From: Arthrobacter sp. UNC362MFTsu5.1
GTDB taxonomy: Bacteria; Actinomycetota; Actinomycetes; Actinomycetales; Micrococcaceae
Direction: 5' to 3'
Assembly (NCBI RefSeq): GCF_000685965.1
Contig: NZ_JMLE01000019.1
Location: forward strand, 1 to 64,000
DNA: 64,000 bases
In this document: one piece after another, positions 16,340-25,433 of the stretch
Layout: every line of letters begins with the position of its first letter
Numbering within the stretch: the first letter of the stretch is position 1
Position numbers and translations under genes: made by a program
The notes under the pieces: generated by a model
The model's database searches: none
What the model was told of the DNA's origin: nothing
What the model saw: only the letters and a program-made list of their open reading frames with translations

Positions 16340-16966
16340 CTAGCGGCCGTTCGAGATTCCCGCCAGGAGCTGTTCAAAGGGCAGCGACTCAGCGGCGTCC
16401 GTCTTCCGCCGCGTCGGCGCGGCCGCGACCAGGGCCGCGAATTCATCGGCGGCCCGGTCGATCCGCACCGAAAGGGGCGTGCCGCCGTCGTCCGTGTTGC
16501 CCCAGTCCTGGGGGCCGGCGAAAACGCCAGTAGCAGCCACCCGGGTCCGCAAGTAGCTGAACAGGGGACGCATGGCATAGTCCAGCACCATCTGGTGGCG
16601 GTCGGTGCCGCCGGTGGCCCCGAGGAGGACGGCCTTGCCCTCCAGGGACTTGGGATCCAGGACGTCGAAGAAGGACTTGAAAAGGCCGCTGTAGGAGGCG
16701 CTGAAGACCGGCGTGACAGCAATGATGCCGTCGGAATCCTCCACGCCGGCGATCACGTCGGCAAGCCGGGGTGCCGCGTAACCGGTGACGAAGTTGTTGG
16801 CAATATCCACAGCGAGGTCACGGAGTTCCACCACGTCAACGGCCACCGCGTACCCCGCGGCAGCCAGCTGGCGTTCGGCTGCGGCAGCGAGCTGATCGGC
16901 CAGCAACCTGCTCGACGACGGTACGCCAAGTCCGGCGGAGAGGACGGTAATGCGGCGGGTTTCCAC
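16340..16966 (-). CDS. NAD(P)H-dependent FMN reductase (CE1759-like)
   Basis: This 208-aa flavodoxin-fold protein carries LSAGLGVPSSSRLLADQL at the N-terminus (FMN phosphate loop). It also has ITPVFSAS-like AVTPVFSASYSGLFKSFFDVLD and LLGATGGTDRH, typical of the NADPH-dependent FMN reductase family. Members supply reduced flavin or reduce quinones. I choose GTG at 16966, because AGGAG lies six bases upstream; an ATG at 17005 adds 13 residues and has no ribosome binding site. The 111-bp gap upstream is divergent from the DUF1801 gene. Confidence 0.87.
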   Translation of the reverse strand: METRRITVLSAGLGVPSSSRLLADQLAAAAERQLAAAGYAVAVDVVELRDLAVDIANNFVTGYAAPRLADVIAGVEDSDGIIAVTPVFSASYSGLFKSFFDVLDPKSLEGKAVLLGATGGTDRHQMVLDYAMRPLFSYLRTRVAATGVFAGPQDWGNTDDGGTPLSVRIDRAADEFAALVAAAPTRRKTDAAESLPFEQLLAGISNGR

Positions 16967-17116
16967 GGTTTGCTCCTGAAGGTCATCGGTAAATCCAGAG
17001 TACATGCGTTTGCATCTATCGACTAAACCCGGCTGTGCCTGGGTTTATTCCGCAGCCCGGGATCACTGCCGTGCGGCCCTGCTGACAACAGTGGCGGCGT
17101 CTGCCAGACTGCCGTC

Positions 17117-17539
17117 ATGGCTGAAAACAAGACCCAGGCGACGGACGCTTCCGTGGAGGAGTTCCTGGAGGGCGTGGAGAACGCGGCACGCCAGCGGGAC
17201 GGCCTGCGGCTTCTGGCACTTATGAAGGAAAACACCGGCGAAGCGCCCGTGATGTGGGGTCCGAGTATCGTCGGTTTCGGCAGCTACCACTACCGTTATG
17301 AGAGCGGTCGCGAGGGGGACACGGTCGCCGTCGGGTTCTCCCCGCGGAAGGGGAGCCTTTCGCTGTACGGGCTTACTTACGCGCCGGAGGCGGCCGAGCT
17401 GCTGCCCCGCCTGGGAAAACACAAGGTCGGCGCGGGATGTCTCTACATCAACAAACTGGAGGACGTGGATGAGGCGGTCCTGGCCGAACTCATCCGGGCC
17501 GGGCACCGGCACTCCACCACCGTGATGCACCAGGAATAG
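17117..17539 (+). CDS. DUF1801 domain protein
   Basis: This 140-aa protein shows the DUF1801 pattern: MWGPSIVGFGSYHYRY, then VGFSPRKGSLSLYGL, then a KHKVGAGCLYINKLEDVD segment. The biochemical function of this small cytoplasmic alpha/beta family is unknown. A CAGACT hexamer ends six bases before the ATG and no ribosome binding site is seen, so the mRNA may be leaderless. It is convergent with rplI. Confidence 0.85.
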   Translation: MAENKTQATDASVEEFLEGVENAARQRDGLRLLALMKENTGEAPVMWGPSIVGFGSYHYRYESGREGDTVAVGFSPRKGSLSLYGLTYAPEAAELLPRLGKHKVGAGCLYINKLEDVDEAVLAELIRAGHRHSTTVMHQE

Positions 17540-17588
17540 GACCCGGAAGAAACCCTGCATTGCAGGCAGTACCCGGTGTTAAGAACAA

Positions 17589-17633
17589 AGGCCCCCGCGC
17601 CCGGTTCCCAAGGGAATCCGAATACGGGGGCCT
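17589..17633 (-). terminator. Terminator of the rpsF-ssb-rpsR-rplI operon
   Basis: On the minus strand, AGGCCCCCG pairs with CGGGGGCCT across a 27-base loop and is followed by TTTGTTCTT. It lies about 50 bp after the rplI stop codon. Confidence 0.75.
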
Positions 17634-17679
17634 CCAGCAGTTCAGGACTGCGTAGTGCTCTGGCGTTAAGCCGGAGGAA

Positions 17680-18132
17680 CTACTTGCCTGCGACTACGTC
17701 GAGTTCGATCACTGCGGCAACGTCGTCGTGCAGACGGACGTTGGCCTGGTAGGAACCGACCGACTTGATGTGTGCCGGCAGTTCAACCTTGCGCTTGTCG
17801 ATCTTGCCAAGGCCAGCGGCCTCAACAGCGTCGGCCACGTCGCCCTGCTTGACGGTGCCGAACAGGCGTCCGGTCTCGCCAGCCTTGACAACGAGCTTGA
17901 CCGGCTTGGCGGAGAGTGCAGCGGCCTGCTTCTGAGCGTCTTCCAGGGAAGCGTGCTCGCGGGCGGCGCGGGCAGCCTTGATGGACTCAACCTGCTTCTC
18001 GCCACCCTTCGACCAGGTCAGGGCGAAGTTGCGGGGCAGCAGGTAGTTACGTGCGTAACCGTCCTTGACCTCGACAACGTCGCCAGCAGCACCGAGACCG
18101 GTTACTTCGTGGGTCAGAATGAGCTTTGCCAT
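17680..18132 (-). CDS. rplI: 50S ribosomal protein L9
   Basis: This 150-aa protein has the normal family length. The N-terminal domain ([31 protein letters not shown]...) contains the L9 signature [17 protein letters not shown]. It binds 23S rRNA near the L1 stalk and limits frameshifting through its extended central helix (about residues 40-75). It is the last gene of the rpsF-ssb-rpsR-rplI operon, 17 bp after rpsR. AGGAAGGG precedes the ATG. Confidence 0.98.
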   Translation of the reverse strand: MAKLILTHEVTGLGAAGDVVEVKDGYARNYLLPRNFALTWSKGGEKQVESIKAARAAREHASLEDAQKQAAALSAKPVKLVVKAGETGRLFGTVKQGDVADAVEAAGLGKIDKRKVELPAHIKSVGSYQANVRLHDDVAAVIELDVVAGK

Positions 18133-18149
18133 TTTAGTTAATCCCTTCC

Positions 18150-18389
18150 TTAGCCGCGGCCAGCGCCGGAGTAAGGCAGCAGAGCAACTTCGCGGGCGTT
18201 CTTGATTGCCTGGGCGATCTTGCGCTGTTCCTGCACCGTGACGCCGGTGACGCGACGGGCGCGGATCTTTCCGCGATCGGAGATGAACTTGCGCAGCAAT
18301 GCTACGTCCTTGTAGTCGATGACAGTGATGTCAGCGGCCTTCAAGGGGTTGGACTTTGGTTTGGGCTTACGGAGTTCAGCCTTAGCCAT
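18150..18389 (-). CDS. rpsR: 30S ribosomal protein S18, zinc-independent form
   Basis: This 79-aa protein carries the S18 core [27 protein letters not shown]. The N-terminus ([16 protein letters not shown]) lacks the cysteines found in zinc-binding S18 proteins, so this is a C-minus form. It binds the 30S platform with S6 and is encoded in the same operon. AGGAG precedes the ATG. Some actinobacteria keep a second S18 of the other type under Zur control; that cannot be checked here. Confidence 0.98.
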   Translation of the reverse strand: MAKAELRKPKPKSNPLKAADITVIDYKDVALLRKFISDRGKIRARRVTGVTVQEQRKIAQAIKNAREVALLPYSGAGRG

Positions 18390-18515
18390 CGTGGAGCTCC
18401 TATTCTAGGGAGCCCGTGGATATTGATCCACGGGATGGTGGTGGTTCGACGGCGGCACTCACCCGGGAGCCGTGAGGCATCCCGGCGGGTTCCGGCGCCG
18501 GACCTTAATTATTGG

Positions 18516-19091
18516 TTAGAAGGGAGGTTCGGAATCCGGGCCGTTGCCCCAGCCGCCGCCTGCATTACTGACCCCGGGCGTTGCCCAAGGGTCTTCCTGC
18601 GCTGCGGGCTGGTTGCCGCCCCAGTTTCCTCCGGTGTTGCCGCCCTGGTTTCCACCCTGGCCGCCACCGAATCCACCGCCGCTGTTGCCTCCGCCGAAGC
18701 CACCCTGACCACCCTGACCGCCGGAGCGCTGGGTGCGGTTGACCTTGGCGTTGGCGTAGCGCAGGCTCGGGCCGATTTCATCGACTTCGAGCTCGATAAC
18801 GGTGCGCTTCTCGCCTTCTTTGGTTTCGTAGGAACGGCTCTTCAACCGGCCGGAAACGATAACCCGCATGCCCTTGGTGAGGGATTCTGCGACGTTTTCG
18901 GCTGCTTCACGCCACACGGATGCGCGGAGGAACAGGGTTTCCCCGTCCTTCCACTCATTCGACTGGCGATCAAAGGTGCGGGGCGTAGAAGCGATGGTGA
19001 AATTCGCTACTGCCGAACCTGACGGTGTGAACCTCAGTTCGGGGTCATTGGTGAGATTACCGATGACCGTAATAGTGGTTTCGCCTGCCAT
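18516..19091 (-). CDS. ssb: Single-stranded DNA-binding protein
   Basis: This 191-aa protein has an N-terminal OB fold (about residues 1-110, beginning [21 protein letters not shown]) and a long Gly/Asn/Gln-rich linker (about 118-175). The acidic tail ends in DSEPPF, which recruits replication and repair proteins. The linker includes repeated [14 protein letters not shown] units. It is encoded between rpsF and rpsR, the usual order. GGAGG precedes the ATG. Confidence 0.97.
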   Translation of the reverse strand: MAGETTITVIGNLTNDPELRFTPSGSAVANFTIASTPRTFDRQSNEWKDGETLFLRASVWREAAENVAESLTKGMRVIVSGRLKSRSYETKEGEKRTVIELEVDEIGPSLRYANAKVNRTQRSGGQGGQGGFGGGNSGGGFGGGQGGNQGGNTGGNWGGNQPAAQEDPWATPGVSNAGGGWGNGPDSEPPF

Positions 19092-19146
19092 CTACTGCCT
19101 CCTTGTTCGTTCCTGCGGGGTAAAGATTGAATGCACGGAGCTGAAA

Positions 19147-19452
19147 TTACTCAGCAACGACCTTCTGCTCTTCGGGGCGGGTGATCTTGGTGCGCATGAT
19201 GGTCTCATTGAGACTCAGCTGGCGGTCAAGTTCCTTGGCGGTATCCGGCTTTGCGGTGAAGTTCACCACTGCGTAGATACCCTCAGACTTCTTCTTGATT
19301 TCGTAAGCCAGGCGACGACGGCCCCAGATGTCAACCTTTTCGATGGTTCCACCATCGTTGGTGATGACGTTCAGGAACTTCTGAAGCGACGGCTCAACGG
19401 TACGCTCTTCGACCTCGGGGTCGATGATTACCATCAATTCGTAAGGACGCAT
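19147..19452 (-). CDS. rpsF: 30S ribosomal protein S6
   Basis: This 101-aa protein has the S6 start [14 protein letters not shown] and the [20 protein letters not shown] core. It pairs with S18 on the 30S platform. It is the first gene of the operon. I choose ATG at 19452, because AAGGAGG lies 11 bases upstream. An in-frame GTG at 19464 overlaps that site and adds only four residues. Confidence 0.97.
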   Translation of the reverse strand: MRPYELMVIIDPEVEERTVEPSLQKFLNVITNDGGTIEKVDIWGRRRLAYEIKKKSEGIYAVVNFTAKPDTAKELDRQLSLNETIMRTKITRPEEQKVVAE

Positions 19453-19718
19453 ATGTGAACCCACCTCCTTTGGGCTAAGCGGTTACGGCATTTCCGTAAC
19501 AGGAGGTTCATTTGCGGTGCCATGCTCATCCAGTCCCCCAAACGGAGGCAGGACGCAGCACAGACTTCAATATCTTAGTGCATTTAGGCCTGTTTCGGCG
19601 ATTCGTGGCCCTTTCAGGCTAGTCCCGGGGCCATACAGGGCGGAAACGCTCCGGCCGCTATGTGGAAAAGCCGTGCGAAGCCGGGTCCGGCGTGTTTGTT
19701 TGGCTAGAGTAACGACAC

Positions 19719-20387
19719 ATGGACACCAGACCTCCGCCCGCCACGGTCAAACGCAGCCGGCTGCGGTTCTTTGCGATGGTCGCGGCAGGAACTGCGGCCG
19801 CTGCGGCAACCGGTTTTTCAGGACTGTGGGTGGAGGCGCCGGCGGTCGGATGGGGCAGCGCCGCCCTGGTTTACGTCGTGTGGGTCTGGCTTGTGGTGGG
19901 CAGGTTGGGACCTGCAGAAACACGCGCGCACGCGACCTCCGAGGATCCGTCCCGCAGCACCACCGACCTGCTGATCCTGGTGGCCAACGTCGCCAGCCTG
20001 GCTGCAGTTGCCGCAGTGGTGGTGGACTCCCACAGAGCCGACGGCGGCTCGCGGCTGAGCGGGGGGCTGCTGGCCCTGGCATGCGTCGCCTTGTCGTGGA
20101 TCCTGGTGCAGACTCTCTTCACCCTCCGCTATGCCGAGCTGTACTACAGCCCTGGAAAGAGGGGCGTCTCCGACGCTGGCGGCATAGATTTCAACCAGGA
20201 TCGGCCGCCGCAATACACGGATTTCGCCTACTTGGCCACGAGCCTCGGCATGACTTACCAGGTGTCCGACACCAACCTGCAGAATCACCTCATCAGGGCG
20301 GAAGCGCTCAAACACAGCCTGCTGTCCTACCTTTTCGGCACCGTCATCCTTGCCACGACCATCAACCTGGTGATCGGACTCGCCTGA
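19719..20387 (+). CDS. DUF1345 membrane protein
   Basis: This 222-aa protein has about five to six hydrophobic helices. The DUF1345 signature (TLFTLRYAELYYSP...DFAYLATSLGMTYQVSDTNL) ends in a C-terminal helix pair. The family is uncharacterised. TAGAGT (19705-19710) lies eight bases before the ATG with no ribosome binding site, which indicates leaderless transcription. The 266-bp gap upstream must also hold the rpsF promoter on the other strand. Confidence 0.88.
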   Translation: MDTRPPPATVKRSRLRFFAMVAAGTAAAAATGFSGLWVEAPAVGWGSAALVYVVWVWLVVGRLGPAETRAHATSEDPSRSTTDLLILVANVASLAAVAAVVVDSHRADGGSRLSGGLLALACVALSWILVQTLFTLRYAELYYSPGKRGVSDAGGIDFNQDRPPQYTDFAYLATSLGMTYQVSDTNLQNHLIRAEALKHSLLSYLFGTVILATTINLVIGLA

Positions 20388-20513
20388 CGCCTGCGCTGCT
20401 GCCGGCGGGCGGCACGATGCCGCAGTGATCGGTAGCGGTCCTTGACCCGCACGACGCCGAAGAGGACCATGTCAAAAGTACCGGTCTCACCTCGGCGACA
20501 TTAGGGGTAAGCC

Positions 20514-21866
20514 ATGGAAAAAATCACTCCCCGCAGAACGGCATCAGCCAAACGCTTTGGCCTCGGTATCCTTATTGGATCCGCTCTGCTTGCCTCAGGG
20601 CCGTCGCTGGTTTGGGATCAGACACCGTCCTCGGCTGCCCCCGCCCAGGCAGTGGCCGCCGCCGACCCCCTTCAATTGCGACAGGTTGACGGTGGCCCGG
20701 AGTATTTTGCGAAGTATCCCAAGTCATTGCCTGCCGATCCCTCGTATTTTCCAATTGGCGTTTGGCTGGAAAGCCTCATGGAGCCGACAGATGCTCCGAG
20801 GGATCATCTCGTCGGTATCAACCTTTATGTCGATCTGACCAGCAGTTCAGACATCACATTCGCCACCAACCAGGGAATGCGCGCCCTGACCAGCAACCCG
20901 GTATCCGGGGCCGTAGGGTGGGTCATCGCGGATGAACCGGATATGTGGGCCGGCCCCGGAGACGCTCCATGGACCCGCAACTGGCCGGGAGCGGGCCCGA
21001 TTTGCACGCCGGAGACAGAGCGCTGCGGCTATACCATCCAGCGCGAAATGCGCAAAGGCATACCAACCGGACAACTCGTGTATGCCAATTACGGAAAAGG
21101 CGTGACCTTCTGGGAGACCAATGAGCAGGCGTCCATCTTCGTCAATGAATTCCAGGACGTGGTGTCCGCGGATAACTACTGGTTCACCGATCCGTATATC
21201 TGCGGCCCCTCCGAAGGCGGTGCCGTGCTTGCCGCCGGCGCGGAGCTGTCGCCCGAGAAATGCAGGCTTGCGGCCAACTACGGCTGGACCGTCGACCGCG
21301 TGCGTTCCTTGGTGCAGCCGGCCATGAGCAAACCCGTCTGGGCATTCGTGGAAGTCGGCCATCCGTTCACGGATCCTAAGGCTCCCACCATCTCGGGACC
21401 GGAAGTCCGTGCTGCTGTCTGGAGCAGCCTTATCCACGGGGCCAGGGGGATTGTTTACTTCAATCACAACTTCGGCGGCGCCTGCCTGTCCCAGCATGTG
21501 CTGAGGGAGTCTTGCGGGGACGCAGTCAGGCCGTGGGTGACGGATGTCAACGGACAGATCAACCGGCTGGCACCGGTGCTCAACGCACCATTCCTGGATA
21601 ACGCGCTGTCGCATGGCGAGGGTGTCGACGCGGCCGTCAAAGTGCATGACGGATCACTGTATGTCCTTGCCGGTTCCGCGCAGGCAGGGCAGCAAGATGC
21701 CCTTTTCCAGATGAGCTGCCTGGCGGGCGCTGACGCGGCCGTCACGGTCCTGGACGAAAACCGGACTGTGGCAATGACCAAGGGCGTCTTTAGCGATCAC
21801 TTTGCCGACGGCAACGCCGTCCACCTTTACCGGGTCGACGGAGCCGCTGCATCCTGCGTCAGATAG
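20514..21866 (+). CDS. Secreted TIM-barrel-like protein, possible glycoside hydrolase
   Basis: This 450-aa protein has a signal peptide (hydrophobic core about residues 16-35, cleavage near AQAVAA-AD). The body carries GVWLESL, LVGINLYVDL, GWVIADEPDMW, SADNYWF, PVWAFVEVGHPF and ARGIVYFNHNF in order. That spacing suggests the strands of a (beta/alpha)8 barrel, with DEP and FVEVG as candidate acidic catalytic strands. The mature part has eight cysteines, consistent with four disulfides. I cannot assign a CAZy family or substrate. AGGGG lies upstream of the ATG. It stands alone in its transcription unit. Confidence 0.72.
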   Translation: MEKITPRRTASAKRFGLGILIGSALLASGPSLVWDQTPSSAAPAQAVAAADPLQLRQVDGGPEYFAKYPKSLPADPSYFPIGVWLESLMEPTDAPRDHLVGINLYVDLTSSSDITFATNQGMRALTSNPVSGAVGWVIADEPDMWAGPGDAPWTRNWPGAGPICTPETERCGYTIQREMRKGIPTGQLVYANYGKGVTFWETNEQASIFVNEFQDVVSADNYWFTDPYICGPSEGGAVLAAGAELSPEKCRLAANYGWTVDRVRSLVQPAMSKPVWAFVEVGHPFTDPKAPTISGPEVRAAVWSSLIHGARGIVYFNHNFGGACLSQHVLRESCGDAVRPWVTDVNGQINRLAPVLNAPFLDNALSHGEGVDAAVKVHDGSLYVLAGSAQAGQQDALFQMSCLAGADAAVTVLDENRTVAMTKGVFSDHFADGNAVHLYRVDGAAASCVR

Positions 21867-21916
21867 CAGGTAGCCCGCGGCGGCCGCGGCCTGCCTCCGC
21901 CAGGGTCCGGAAGGAC

Positions 21917-23302
21917 CTACGCCGCTGTCCGGAAGAACAGTTCGGTCACCCGGGCCAGCCGGAACGGGTCCTCGACGCCGCAGAGTTCACGGGCGGAGTG
22001 CATCGACAGCAGCGGCACCCCCACGTCCACGGTCCTAATACCCAGGCGCGTCGCCGTCAGCGGCCCGATCGTGGACCCGCACGGCATCACATTGTTGGAC
22101 ACGAACTCCTGGTACGGGACGTCCGCCTCACCGCACAGCCGTGCCCAGAAGGCGGCACCGGGGGCGTCGGTCGCGTAGCGCTGATTGGCGTTGATCTTGA
22201 GCAACGGGCCGCCGTTGAGGACCGGGCGGTTCACGGGGTCGTGGCGCTCGGCGTAGTTCGGATGCACCGCGTGGCCGGCGTCGGCGGAGACGCAGAACGA
22301 CGCCGCCAGGGCCTGCCGACGCTGGCTCACCGACGCGCCAAGGCCGTCCGAAACGCGCACCAGGACGTCCTCCAGGAGGGGTCCGCAGGCGCCCGAGCGC
22401 GAGTTGGAACCGATCTCCTCGTGGTCGAAAGCCGCGAGGACGGCGATCGGGCCGCCGTCCGCCTGCTCCCCGGCCTCGGCGTGGGCGATGATCGCGGCCA
22501 GGCCGGCATGGGTGGCGGACAGGTTGTCCAGCCGTCCGGACGCGAAAAATTCACCCTTGGCCCCGAAAACCGCGGCAGGCTGCGTGTCTGCCACAACGAC
22601 GTCGTATCCGCCGATCTTTGACGGATCCACCGGCGCGGAGCCGGGATCCGCTGCCGTGGCCCGTTCGGCCAGCAGCGCCAGCAGGTCCTCGCCTGCCGGA
22701 TCCCCCAGTCCGAAGACGGGGTTCATGTGCTGCTGCTTGTCCAGTGCCAGGCCCTCGTTTACCGCCCTGTCCAAATGGATGGCGAGCTGGGGGAACCGGA
22801 GCAGCGGCCCGGTGGCGGTCAGGCACTGCGTGCCGTCCAGCATCACCAGCCGTCCGGCCAGCTGCAGTTCCCGGTCCAGCCAGGAGTTGAGCAGCGGGCC
22901 GCCGTAGACCTCCACGCCGGCCTGCAGCCACCCGAACTTTCCGGTGGTGGGCTTGGGCTTGAGCTTGAATGACGGCGAATCGGTGTGCGCCCCCAGGATA
23001 TTAAAGCCCGTGGTGGGTCCGGCACTCTCCGGTGTCACCCAGGCGATCAGGGCCCCGTCGCGGACTACGTAGAACCGCCCGGCGGCGCCCGCACCCGGAC
23101 CGCCGGCGCCCGGACCCGCGTCACCCGGACGCGTGCCACCCGGACTGCCGGCCGGCCACGCGGCCAGTTCATCGAGCCCGGTGAAGCCAGCCTCATCCAG
23201 CCGCAGCGCGGCTTCCTGGACTGCATGGAAGCTCGACGGCGACGCGCTGACATACGCGCCGAGGTCCTGGATGTGGTCTGCGGCAGTGGCGTGGGAAGGC
23301 AT
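21917..23302 (-). CDS. M18 family aminopeptidase
   Basis: This 461-aa metalloaminopeptidase shows the M18 motifs LGAHTDSPSFKLKP (zinc ligand His-Asp), DHEEIGSNSRSGA (Glu-Glu) and a C-terminal MHSARE His. Family members remove N-terminal acidic or neutral residues in the cytoplasm as large dodecamers. An unusual Gly/Ala/Pro insertion lies in the N-terminal part (about residues 45-70). I choose ATG at 23302, with TAGACT (23310-23315) seven bases upstream and no ribosome binding site (leaderless). An upstream extension to 23365 is unsupported. Confidence 0.92.
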   Translation of the reverse strand: MPSHATAADHIQDLGAYVSASPSSFHAVQEAALRLDEAGFTGLDELAAWPAGSPGGTRPGDAGPGAGGPGAGAAGRFYVVRDGALIAWVTPESAGPTTGFNILGAHTDSPSFKLKPKPTTGKFGWLQAGVEVYGGPLLNSWLDRELQLAGRLVMLDGTQCLTATGPLLRFPQLAIHLDRAVNEGLALDKQQHMNPVFGLGDPAGEDLLALLAERATAADPGSAPVDPSKIGGYDVVVADTQPAAVFGAKGEFFASGRLDNLSATHAGLAAIIAHAEAGEQADGGPIAVLAAFDHEEIGSNSRSGACGPLLEDVLVRVSDGLGASVSQRRQALAASFCVSADAGHAVHPNYAERHDPVNRPVLNGGPLLKINANQRYATDAPGAAFWARLCGEADVPYQEFVSNNVMPCGSTIGPLTATRLGIRTVDVGVPLLSMHSARELCGVEDPFRLARVTELFFRTAA

Positions 23303-23365
23303 GGCTCCGAGTCTAGCGGGGCCGCGACGGCCCGCGCCGAACCCCGGTTCCGGGAGGCACCGCAC

Positions 23366-24274
23366 CTACACCGTGACGTTGAGTCCGGCCGTGTAACCGG
23401 CGGCCGACGAACCGGACATGGTGGCCAACTGGTAGATGCCGCCGTCGTCGCCAAAGACGTTGTCTGAGGTGAGCGTGGTGTTGGGAAAGTTCCGGGCGCT
23501 GGTCTCATAGCCCGTCGTGGCGTAGACCTCGTTGCAGGCCGCCTCTGTCATGGCGATCTGGGAGACAGCCAGTACCTGCCCTGCCACCGTGGCATTGCTC
23601 ATGGATTCGAAAACTTCGAAGTGGATATGCGGCCAGCGGCCGTTGTACGCCCCGGGATAGATGGTGGTGAACGTAACCTGGCCGTTGGCATCCGCTTCCT
23701 GCACCCCGCGGAGGAAGTTCTCGTTTTCGAGGCCGGCGTCGTACATGGAGTACTTGCCGTCGCGGTCGCAGTGCCAGGCGTACACGGCGGCTCCGGCGAG
23801 GGGTTTGCAGCCGTTGGCGTTGTCCAGGAGCGTCAGGGTGACCGTCAGCGGGATGCCTTCGGCCTTGGTGGTGGAAGTCCCGAAGCTGGCCGTGATGTCC
23901 TGCCGCACGACGCCGGACGCCTCCAGGACGTTCGGGCCGTTGGAACCGTCTCCCGGGTAAGGTCCCGCCGTTTCCTGCGGAATTTCCACCCCGCATTCCG
24001 CGATGGCCCGGGTCAGCGTGGGTGACGCCGTGGCGGACGCCGACGCTGAGGGCGTGGCAGTCGCCGGGGCAGACGGCGTCGCCGTCGCGGTGGTGGAACT
24101 GCTGGCGGTTCCCGGTGTGGAGCCCGGCGTGCAGGCTGCCAGCGCGGCGGCCGCTGTGCCGGCACCGAAGAACAGGCCCAGGGAACGGCGGCTCATCAAG
24201 GTGGAGAGGTCGAACTCCAAGCCGCGGTCGTGATTGGGGTGGGGTTCGTGGGGCGGCTGCGGTGAAGTGGTCAT
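23366..24274 (-). CDS. Exported intradiol dioxygenase-like protein
   Basis: This 302-aa protein starts with a charged region and MSRRSLGLFFGAGTAAAALAAC, which combines a twin-arginine motif with a lipobox. It is therefore probably a Tat-exported lipoprotein. A Ser/Thr/Ala-rich linker follows. The dioxygenase domain (about 100-300) carries the non-haem iron ligands Tyr, Tyr, His, His in YAWHCDRDGKYSMYD and YPGAYNGRWPHIHFEVF. Cytoplasmic relatives cleave catechol or protocatechuate; the substrate of exported forms is unclear. I start at ATG 24274, because an extension to 24406 would overlap the DUF1508 gene. Confidence 0.88.
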   Translation of the reverse strand: MTTSPQPPHEPHPNHDRGLEFDLSTLMSRRSLGLFFGAGTAAAALAACTPGSTPGTASSSTTATATPSAPATATPSASASATASPTLTRAIAECGVEIPQETAGPYPGDGSNGPNVLEASGVVRQDITASFGTSTTKAEGIPLTVTLTLLDNANGCKPLAGAAVYAWHCDRDGKYSMYDAGLENENFLRGVQEADANGQVTFTTIYPGAYNGRWPHIHFEVFESMSNATVAGQVLAVSQIAMTEAACNEVYATTGYETSARNFPNTTLTSDNVFGDDGGIYQLATMSGSSAAGYTAGLNVTV

Positions 24275-24296
24275 GGACCCATAAAACTCCGAAGGG

Positions 24297-24593
24297 CTAT
24301 GCCGCGCATAGGCCCTTCCTGTGTGCACGCTGTGTTGCTGTGGAGGATGCCGGAGACTGCACTGCAGCTGGGTGGGCGTTGGCGGTCCGTGCCTTGACCG
24401 GCTCACTGATGGGAGGGCACAGGTTGCTGATCAATCCGGTGCCCGCGCATTCACGCATCGCCTCGATGCCGGCGGCCGCCGCCCTGGTGTCCGGAAATGA
24501 CCGGGAAACGCCCAGTTCCGAACCGTCCGGCCCTATCATCCTGAATCGCACGCCCGATGCCTCGTCCACATAAAGTTCGAATCGTCCCGCCAT
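24297..24593 (-). CDS. DUF1508 (YegP-like) small protein
   Basis: This 98-aa protein has one DUF1508 repeat (GRFELYVDEASGVRFRMIGPDGSELGVSRSF...AAAAGIEAMRECA, residues 2-55). About 40 polar residues follow, making it longer than the usual single-repeat form. The family is uncharacterised and often found with stress genes. The start is ATG at 24593, with GGAAGGA just upstream; the frame is open further but without support. It is divergent from the Hsp20 gene. Confidence 0.75.
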   Translation of the reverse strand: MAGRFELYVDEASGVRFRMIGPDGSELGVSRSFPDTRAAAAGIEAMRECAGTGLISNLCPPISEPVKARTANAHPAAVQSPASSTATQRAHRKGLCAA

Positions 24594-24878
24594 GGTTTCC
24601 TTCCAAAAGGTGGTCGTGGGGATCCCAAACGATGCTGCCCGGTGGTGTCCGGCGGAAGAAGGGGCAAAAGTCCTTTTACCCGTGAGTAACTCCGGTCCTG
24701 CGCCGACGTGCGCCATTGCGCCATTGCGACGGCGCGGACCATCCGGGGACTTTGGGCCCTGTTGGTCGTTACGGGATGGGTATCTACTGGTCTGTGAGCC
24801 GGGCCGCTGCGTTGCTGCCTTGCCAAAGGAAAGCCCTGCCAGTAACCCGTCCTGCCAGGCAACAACCAGGAGAGAGCC

Positions 24879-25364
24879 ATGTCCGGTGCGTTGAAATGGT
24901 CCCCGTTCGAGTCGGCCCGATGGCCGTCTGCCCAGGATGGGTCAGACAGGAAACCGTCGCAGTTCACCGGCTCCAACGGGCGGTCCTTTGAAACCACCGA
25001 CAGCCTGGTCCCCATCCTCGTCGAGGAGGTCAGCGTTGACGAGTACGTCGACCAGGAGGCACTCGTTGTCCGCGCCTACCTGCCCGGCGCTGACCCGGAC
25101 ACGGACATCCAAGTCTCCGTGGCCGGGGGTGTGCTGCACATCCGTGCGGGGCACGAGCACGCCGGCGGCCGATCCGAGGGCACCCGCATTCAGTCCGGGC
25201 AAAGGTACCGCCCCTTCGACCGCAACCTGCCTTTGCCGGAGGGCGTTACGGACGAGGACATCAAGGTGACCTTCAGGGACGGCGTCCTCGAAGTCAGGAC
25301 CCCGCTTCCCGCGGTGCCCGGAACGGACGCTGCAGAGAAACGGCTCCCCATCAGCCGCGGTTAA
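24879..25364 (+). CDS. Hsp20/alpha-crystallin family small heat-shock protein
   Basis: This 161-aa protein has a short polar N-terminus and the alpha-crystallin domain from about residue 50. It carries VDEYVDQEALVVRAYLPG, IQVSVAGGVLHIRAGHEH and the conserved DGVLEVRTPLP strand, then a short tail ending LPISRG. It acts as an ATP-independent holdase for unfolding proteins. AGGAGAG precedes the ATG. I did not find HAIR or CIRCE repeats in the 285-bp upstream region. Confidence 0.92.
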   Translation: MSGALKWSPFESARWPSAQDGSDRKPSQFTGSNGRSFETTDSLVPILVEEVSVDEYVDQEALVVRAYLPGADPDTDIQVSVAGGVLHIRAGHEHAGGRSEGTRIQSGQRYRPFDRNLPLPEGVTDEDIKVTFRDGVLEVRTPLPAVPGTDAAEKRLPISRG

Positions 25365-25433
25365 CGGCGGCTCCGCCAATCAACAGCCGGGCAACCGGGA
25401 AAGAGGCAAAATACACATGGAACGGCGCGCCCA

